From NCBI RefSeq assembly GCF_040807025.1, contig NC_090942.1, positions 176,890,247-176,954,246 of the forward strand: DNA of 64,000 nt, in the 5' to 3' direction. The position numbers were made by a program, and so were the translations under genes. The notes under the pieces are model-generated. The model ran no database searches. It saw nothing but the letters and a program-made list of their open reading frames with translations, and was not told the origin of the DNA. The stretch is from Struthio camelus (lineage: Eukaryota; Chordata; Aves; Struthioniformes; Struthionidae). Shown piece by piece: positions 58,401 through 64,000 of the stretch. Within the stretch, counting starts at the first letter, position 1. Each line of letters begins with the position of its first letter.

Positions 58401-60306
58401 TTCTGACCTACGTAACATATATGGAATTAAAAATCTGCAGTTAAACTTCTAACATTATAAACCCATCATGTTTTATCTGCTGAAAACTTTCAGTAGAGTA
58501 ACTTAAACTTTCTACCTATACTATGGTTACATTGTGAAAAGACTGAAAAAAGATAACTTCTTTCTAGTGTGGTACTTAATAGCTTTTAGCAGTGCCTTAT
58601 ATTTGCCTTTGTTTTTTTTTTTTTTTTTGAGGTGGATTTGGTGTAGCAAAGAACCTGTGTTCCTGGGCAGTAGATGGCAAGAACTGTACTGTCAATGAGC
58701 ACGTGAACTCCACTCTCCAAGCTTTCCATAGTGCTAAAAAACCAATTGGTTTGTGCTGCATATCTCCAGTCTTGGCAGCTAAAGTCTTTCCTGGTTGTGA
58801 GGTCACTGTTGGCCAAGATAAAAATGTTGATGGAAGGTAAGAAGGGGATGGACGGAGATAGTTTACCTGGGAGTTAATATTAGAAAACACTAGTCTTCTC
58901 TGCAAAAGCTCAGGCCTCTGGTATGAGTAACCATTGGGTAACTTATTAGTTATGTTTTTTTCTTATTTTAAGCTTTTTCACTCGCTTAATAACAGTAGGC
59001 ATAGAACTATCAGGGCAGAGAAGCTGAATGTGGACGTCGGGTGACTCATTATGCACTTTGATGTTAGAACAATTTATCCCTGAGTTCAGAAATACATTGG
59101 TCTGTGACATGTTCTGTGATACCAACATCCGCAGGCACATTACCATTAAAAAAATGTAAAGACGACAAGTAAATCTTGCCCAAACCATCTGTCCGTGAGC
59201 CAGTGCAGGGAACATAGGCTCCCAGACTGGCTTTCTTCTGCAGTGTGGGTGCCAGTGACTGTCCGTCAGTCCTGAAAGGGACAGAACAAAGCAATTGTTG
59301 TAGGATCCTAGTTGTACAAACTAGCAGGTGGCCATGGGTATCAAGTTATTTTTTCTCAATACATTCATGGTAATTGAGTGTCTAGTTGTAGCTCGTATTA
59401 CATGAGATATGGGATTTGCTTACCTAATAGCTTTGAAGGCTCAGATTCATGTTGCAAAAGTGGTCATCTGAACGAGCATTTAAACTATGTCTTTGGGGTT
59501 TTGTTTGCTCAGGAGTTTTTAATGAGTTTTTCTGGTGGTAGTGGTTTGGGGCCAGTATGGAGGAAGCAGCTGAGAGCAGGGCCTGGCAGTCAGTGCTGCT
59601 TCAAGGACTGTCAACTCCTGATCAACTTCTGAATCAGCAGCTACACAGCCATAGTGAAGGTTTATCTCTGTCCCCTATTCCTGCCTTTTCCTCAGGAAAA
59701 ACAAAAAACCCTCTGCAGAATCCCAGTGAAAGTCTTTATATAGAGGGGCAGAAAAAGATCTAACATTCTGCAAGCGCACCTGGCTTCTCACAAACTTTCG
59801 GGCATCAGTTATTGCCGCACTTAGTATCACCTTGTAAACTTATTAAAAGATTGTTAAACAGAATCATGCCGTCACACATACTGTGAACATGCATTTTAGA
59901 TGTTAAATCTCTTGTTTTCAAAGTTATCGGATCAGTTGCTATGGACATAGGGGATAAGGGAAAATCTGACAGTGGAAGTCTGTTCGACTTCATTGTTATC
60001 ATCAGCTAAAAAGATCACTTAAATATTCCTGTTGTTCTCTCATTCAAGTTACGTTGTCAGTTGGTTATGGCTACAGCATCTCTTTATGTTAATTAAAGTC
60101 TTTTTACTTACAGATTTCCCGATGTTGAAATAGCATCTGCTATAGCAGAGCTCGGATGTAAGCATGTTTGCAAAGATGTAAATGAATCGCATGTGGATAA
60201 AGCCAATAAGATAGTTACTACCTGTGCTTTCATGTGCAAGGCTCCTTTGCATGAAATCTTTGATGGAATCGGAACAATGATAGAAGAGGTCCTGAAACTT
60301 GCCTGA
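55052..60306 (+). CDS. GATD3/ES1-like protein (DJ-1/PfpI superfamily), no mitochondrial leader
   Basis: Exons: 55052-55159, 56565-56736, 58632-58836, 60114-60306 (TGA 60304-60306). Borders are AG/GT and the joined frame is open: 225 residues. Sequence follows human GATD3 (ES1) and bacterial ElbB throughout: [18 protein letters not shown] at residues 6-23, GGFGVAKNL, then GLCCISP, whose second Cys aligns with the nucleophile of the family. Human GATD3 is mitochondrial and has been described as a deglycase. Human carries about 40 extra N-terminal residues as a transit peptide. Here the ATG (GCCGCCATGG, a strong context) sits three codons before the conserved domain, with no in-frame upstream ATG, so a cytosolic protein is predicted. 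In human GATD3 lies on 21q22, not beside CLN5 and ACOD1. It may be the ortholog or an old paralog, so the exact symbol is left open. Confidence 0.92.
55160..56564 (+). other. GATD3-like gene intron 1
   Basis: Starts inside the CpG island and becomes AT-rich. Contains an alternating TA/TG tract at about 56109-56235. No other gene was seen. Confidence 0.7.
56109..56235. repeat. TA/TG low-complexity tract
   Basis: Alternating purine-pyrimidine sequence (tatatata, tgtgtgtg, acacacac blocks) in intron 1 of the GATD3-like gene. Confidence 0.75.
57024..57422 (+). other. Long open frame of unknown origin in intron 2 of the GATD3-like gene
   Basis: A frame of about 131 codons, open to TAG at 57420-57422, follows a good acceptor (ttctttctag ending at 57023). 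The predicted product starts [20 protein letters not shown] and includes a hydrophobic stretch ([10 protein letters not shown]). Splicing it onto exon 2 of the GATD3-like gene would put it in a different frame and meet a stop within 15 codons, so it is not an ordinary alternative coding exon. I recognise no family. Retroposed fragment or chance are both possible. Confidence 0.2.
58837..60113 (+). other. GATD3-like gene intron 3
   Basis: Nothing recognisable beyond short unrelated ORFs. The preceding intron 2 (56737-58631) ends in a run of about 21 T before its acceptor. Confidence 0.65.
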
Positions 60307-60379
60307 CTGGAAATGTACAAGTATCTGCAAGGAGATCCACTTAGCTAAACATAAAAATTTAGCCTCCTTTGATTGTATT

Positions 60380-60385
60380 AATAAA
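60380..60385 (+). terminator. Polyadenylation signal AATAAA of the GATD3-like gene
   Basis: AATAAA in attaataaaataatg, 74 bases after the stop codon, followed by a T- and GT-rich stretch (cagttgttttttt) near 60407-60421. This implies a very short 3' UTR. Confidence 0.7.
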
Positions 60386-60429
60386 ATAATGCAACTATTA
60401 AACTTCACAGTTGTTTTTTTTTAATCTGT

Positions 60430-61441
60430 AACACATCAAATGGTTATTGCAACTTGATCTTTTTTTTTTTTTTTCCTTTAAATTAGGAAGTGTCTGTTGA
60501 AGTTTTTTTTTTTTTTTTTCTCCCTAAATCTTGAATGTATTCAGACTCACATAACCTGCCTCACCTTAAAATAGGTCTTACCTACTCGGAATAAATAACC
60601 TGGAACAGCGGCCTAAGTGCACATTCCTTACAGTTACTGGTCAGCTTTTTGGACACTGTTAGGAAAGGTGGGGCTGAATGTCTAGTAGAAGCATTGCCTC
60701 AAAACTGAAATACAAATACAGCAGGAAACAAATTGTGAAGAACAAACCTGTACCACAGAGCAGCCACATGAGGGAAATAATGCTTTTATGAACAGCGGCC
60801 TAGAATTCTCCCTCTTGTTCTGCAGCTGGTGTGAACAGGAAAGGCACTATTATTTGCCTCATCAATGCAAGACCAGTCTTGATAGTGAAGCTTGAGGTGT
60901 TGCAGAGTATCAAATGCTATTACTCTGTATGGTGTGTTTATTTTAGCACAAATGTAGCAGGTAGCCTCTTCGAGGAGGCTCTCTAGGTAAGTATACAGAA
61001 ATACATATTTGAAGGCATTTAATTTTCTTTGCCCTTCTCACAGTGATGTTTCTCACAGAGACAACATTTCCATACTCCTCCGGAATTTGGAACTTCCTTA
61101 TGAAGTTATTTAATGGAAGCAGAATGCGTACACTTTTGTGGCAGAAGGGCAGGGGCATTTTTGTGTAGCACGAAAGCAGTGCTCTACCTCTAGAGGTACA
61201 AAGATAACTGAAGTACAGCAGAGGATATTCTGTTCAGCCTCTCTGACTGAAATATGCACGTAATCTCTAAATTATTTACTTAGTCAAAAAAACACAATAT
61301 TGCACTGAGCATGGCTCTTATGTTACAGGAGTCCAATTTAAAAGTTCCTGAATCACTAAATGAGAGATTTTCCTGAATTTTTTACTAGCTTTGTGAATAG
61401 CATCTAGCTGTAAGTTGGGCTCTAAAGTGATGGAATACTGT
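60430..61441 (-). other. Gap between the GATD3-like gene and ACOD1, including the ACOD1 3' UTR
   Basis: Two T-runs lie near 60459-60475 and 60503-60519. From about 60920 to 61441 the sequence should be ACOD1 3' UTR on the minus strand, ended by the AATAAA at 60942-60937. Nothing else was seen. Confidence 0.55.
60937..60942 (-). terminator. Polyadenylation signal AATAAA of ACOD1
   Basis: TTTATT on the plus strand, i.e. AATAAA on the minus strand, about 500 bases after the ACOD1 stop codon. It leaves about 550 bases between the polyadenylation signals of the two convergent genes. Confidence 0.6.
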
Positions 61442-63425
61442 TTAAAGTAAGTGCAGTTTCTCTGAAAGTGCTCTGGCGGACTGTCCCAGTAAAAATGTAC
61501 TTAATACAGAAGAGTCCTCTACTTTTTCCAGATTATACACCGTCTCTATAATGCCTTCTGTGGCTTCTGCAGAGAGGACTCTGGAGGCATTGGATTGGAA
61601 TTTTTTCTCCAAGTCTTCTTTTTTCAGAGGTTTCCTCCAGTGCCCATAGAACGTATTGCAGCGGTCACTGAATGTGTTGCCATCCTGAAGTGTAACGCTC
61701 ACTTCACAATAAAGACTCTCAAAGCTGGGCTTGTTATCAGAAGGATGCTCTAGGTGTGTTTTGCAGAGAAGCTCCCGTAAGGCTGCTCTATGAATGTTCT
61801 CACTGGCAAAGGACTGAACTGACATGCTGCCATCCAGTAAAGCAGAGCATGCAACAAACTGGAAAGAGTGTCGAGCTTCATGTTCTGAATTAGGGGTGGG
61901 TCTGTTCACGTATCTGACCTCTGGGACCTTGACGATGACTTTCTGAATTTTGTCAAGGGGGAGCATGTTATGGTGCTCTACGAGCTTCCTCCTAACAGAA
62001 GAGGCTGCATCAGCCACCCAGTGTGTTCCAAGGTGAGCAGGAAAGCGTTTGATGGCTACGTCTTGTTGGTCCAACAGCCAAGGATAGGACTGTAAGGTTG
62101 GCAGAGTCTGTGGGTTGTAATCTGTATAAAAGGCACCCATCCCCGAATCCATGTCCAAGATCTGTCCGTTTCCTTGAACACCCAGTGATGCTAAGCAAGC
62201 TGCTTCCAGTCCATGTTTTGCTGCATTGCCAACGTGGAGGGGCTTTGTCTGGGTTGCTGCATTAGCCAGTGGGGCACCTGCATAGGAGGCAGCAATAGCC
62301 AAGGTGTTTTTACATTGCAGCTGGTCAAGAGCTAGCAGTTTAGCACAGGCTGCTGCACTTCCCATTGTACCAACCACAGTGGGTGGGTGAAACCTGAGAA
62401 AACAAAATCTCTTTCATCACTGTATTTCGTAAAGTCACATGCATTCACTGTATGCACAAGCTCCCATTTCCTTTCGTTACAGTGGAAGGTGGGTTGTACC
62501 ACAAACGAAACATTCAAAATTCAAGGGCTAGTACTAAGGGCTGTCCTAGTGTAAAAGCTGCCTCTTTTCCCTAGGAACAGGTTAAAATGAAATAGCCTCA
62601 CTTAGAATAGGTCCTCCCCAGAAAACAATTGAAAAGTAGAACTGCTTATAGTTAAGGCATACTGAACAGAGTAATGGTAAAAGAGTCCTAGTCCTCTATG
62701 AAGCATACACACTGGGGAACGCAAATTCTTATATTCTGAACCAGTTTTGCAAAACCGGTAGAAGAAAAACAGAAAACAGAAGACTGAGTCCATCCTGCAC
62801 TTCAGGGCTTTTCCTCTGAGCACACCATGTCTTCTTGGGCTCTGATGTGAGCCCAGCTCAGGTGAATCCATACTACTGTGAGGCAGCAACTGCTTGCAAA
62901 GGAGACAGATCAGATGTATTCATGAGCCTCTGAGGGCTACGTTGTTAAACCTTGTCCCTTTTGCGGCTATTTTTCATTAACGATCATCAAAGCCTTCTTG
63001 TAGATGGATCAATGCTCTCAAAAAAATTTTAGCTAAGCATTAAATAGTCATGAAAGTGTAGTCATTTTTAAGATTGGCTAAAACCTTCACTAAATTTCTG
63101 GACAAACAACATAGCAAATACAAACAACTGTGCCATTTGTAGTTTTGCTGGCATTTGATTAAGTATATTAACCCTGAAAAAACTTCCACTCAGCTTACTC
63201 TTTGAAGTGTTTTATGTACCTTTTAGGAATGTTCCTGGCTTCACTGGAAAAGCGTAGCAACCTGCCTTGCACTTCAATTCCCACGTTGAAAGCTAAGAGC
63301 AGGTCAAGGCCAGAGATTTTTTTCTTTTGAGAAAAGGCCTCTGAGAGTGCAATCACAGCAGGAAGCACAGCCCCAGACGGGTGTGTGGCTGGGTGCCATG
63401 TGTCATCAAAATCCATTGAGTGCAC
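61442..63425 (-). CDS. ACOD1: ACOD1 (IRG1), cis-aconitate decarboxylase, 3' part (two exons)
   Basis: Mitochondrial enzyme induced in activated macrophages; it decarboxylates cis-aconitate to itaconate, an antimicrobial and immunoregulatory metabolite. Minus-strand exons: 63425-63220 and 62393-61442 (TAA 61444-61442); the joined frame gives 385 residues, matching human from about residue 89 to the end (481). It belongs to the MmgE/PrpD family. Active-site residues known from human are all present: D93 and H103 (HSMDFDDTWHPATHPS), H159 (RFHPP, across the splice junction), K207 (TQTKPLH) and H277 (EHEARHSF). The C-terminal tail is shorter than in human and diverged. The remaining 5' exons lie beyond 64000. 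Confidence 0.96.
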
Positions 63426-64000
63426 CTAATGTAAAGAGAAACTTTGATTTGTCGTTAGAAATCAACTGTTTACCTTGACAAGATCAACTCAGTCAAATGA
63501 AAATTCTGCAATTAGTAGAAAGATATTGAAAGACTTGATTTTTCTTAGAAAGCAAAACTTTTTTAAAAAAGTCTTTCTTCTAAGTACTTTACTCCCAGCG
63601 TGGCTTGTTGAGAAGTAGAAATGCATTATAAATCCTGCATCAAAGGGGCATAATTCTGATCCTAGCTGCACTAGTCTAAAATCAGCATGACATTGATATT
63701 TCTTTCCTACAATAGACTTTTGTTGCTTTAACTAGACTGGTATAATTAAAGCAGTGATTCTAGAGGTACCATGTGAATGTAGATGTATCTGTTTTCACTT
63801 CCCCAAAACAGTATCTAAGTATACTGAAATTACTTCTTCTGTGCTGCTGACTAATGCTGACATTAGGGCTCGTTCCAGTAAAATTTTAGTAGTGAAAGTC
63901 CGTAATTCCCACTGAAAGTTGTAGCAGAATAGCTCTTCTGGTGCAGACCAGCAGCATGCCAACAGGCACAAGCCTGAAAATGTTAATCGGGCTTTAGCCT
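63426..64000 (-). other. ACOD1: ACOD1 intron (partial)
   Basis: Intronic sequence upstream of the exon at 63425-63220, running off the window. No exon or repeat was recognised. The intron between the two visible exons (62394-63219) is also featureless. Confidence 0.7.

Noticed and set aside
1-64000. CRISPR arrays, tRNA or rRNA genes, bacterial operons
   Set aside because: None seen; the window is intron-containing vertebrate chromosomal DNA and no cloverleaf-like or rRNA-like stretch was noticed.

Overview
This is vertebrate nuclear DNA, most likely from a bird. Five protein-coding genes with GT-AG introns can be read directly. Their order (MYCBP2 > FBXL3 > < CLN5, GATD3-like > < ACOD1) matches the conserved amniote FBXL3-CLN5-ACOD1 neighbourhood (13q22 in human), with one extra gene, a GATD3/ES1-like gene, between CLN5 and ACOD1. 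The avian call rests on a CR1 LINE 3' end with the typical avian tail (about 40.86-41.17 kb), fairly short introns and very GC-rich CpG islands. A crocodilian or turtle cannot be fully excluded from one window.

Layout. 1-7.2 kb: last six coding exons and 3' UTR of MYCBP2 (+), a RING-Cys-relay ubiquitin ligase. 7.2-18.7 kb: intergenic DNA with an old retroviral LTR plus leader on the minus strand (about 7.9-8.8 kb), a MIR-type SINE remnant (about 11.1 kb), an env-like retroviral fossil inside a direct-repeat pair (14.19-16.12 kb) and an unidentified ORF (18.2-18.4 kb). 18.8-38.3 kb: FBXL3 (+), with a CpG-island promoter, a non-coding first exon, four coding exons and a long 3' UTR. 38.3-42.4 kb: gap between FBXL3 and CLN5 with a strong hairpin, a CR1 copy and one copy of a dispersed repeat. 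42.4-51.2 kb: CLN5 (-), four exons and a CpG island. 51.2-54.8 kb: tandem-repeat-rich spacer ending in a higher-order minisatellite. 54.8-60.4 kb: GATD3-like gene (+), four exons. 60.9-64 kb: 3' part of ACOD1 (-), two coding exons; the rest lies beyond the window.

Functions. MYCBP2 and FBXL3 both act in ubiquitin ligation: one is a threonine-esterifying E3, the other the SCF substrate receptor for cryptochromes. CLN5 is a soluble lysosomal enzyme. ACOD1 makes itaconate from cis-aconitate in mitochondria of activated macrophages. The GATD3-like protein is a DJ-1/PfpI-superfamily protein that begins directly at its catalytic domain, without the mitochondrial leader of human GATD3. All five genes keep the key residues that can be checked and look functional. 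FBXL3/CLN5 and GATD3-like/ACOD1 are tail-to-tail pairs; CLN5 and the GATD3-like gene are head-to-head, about 4.1 kb apart.
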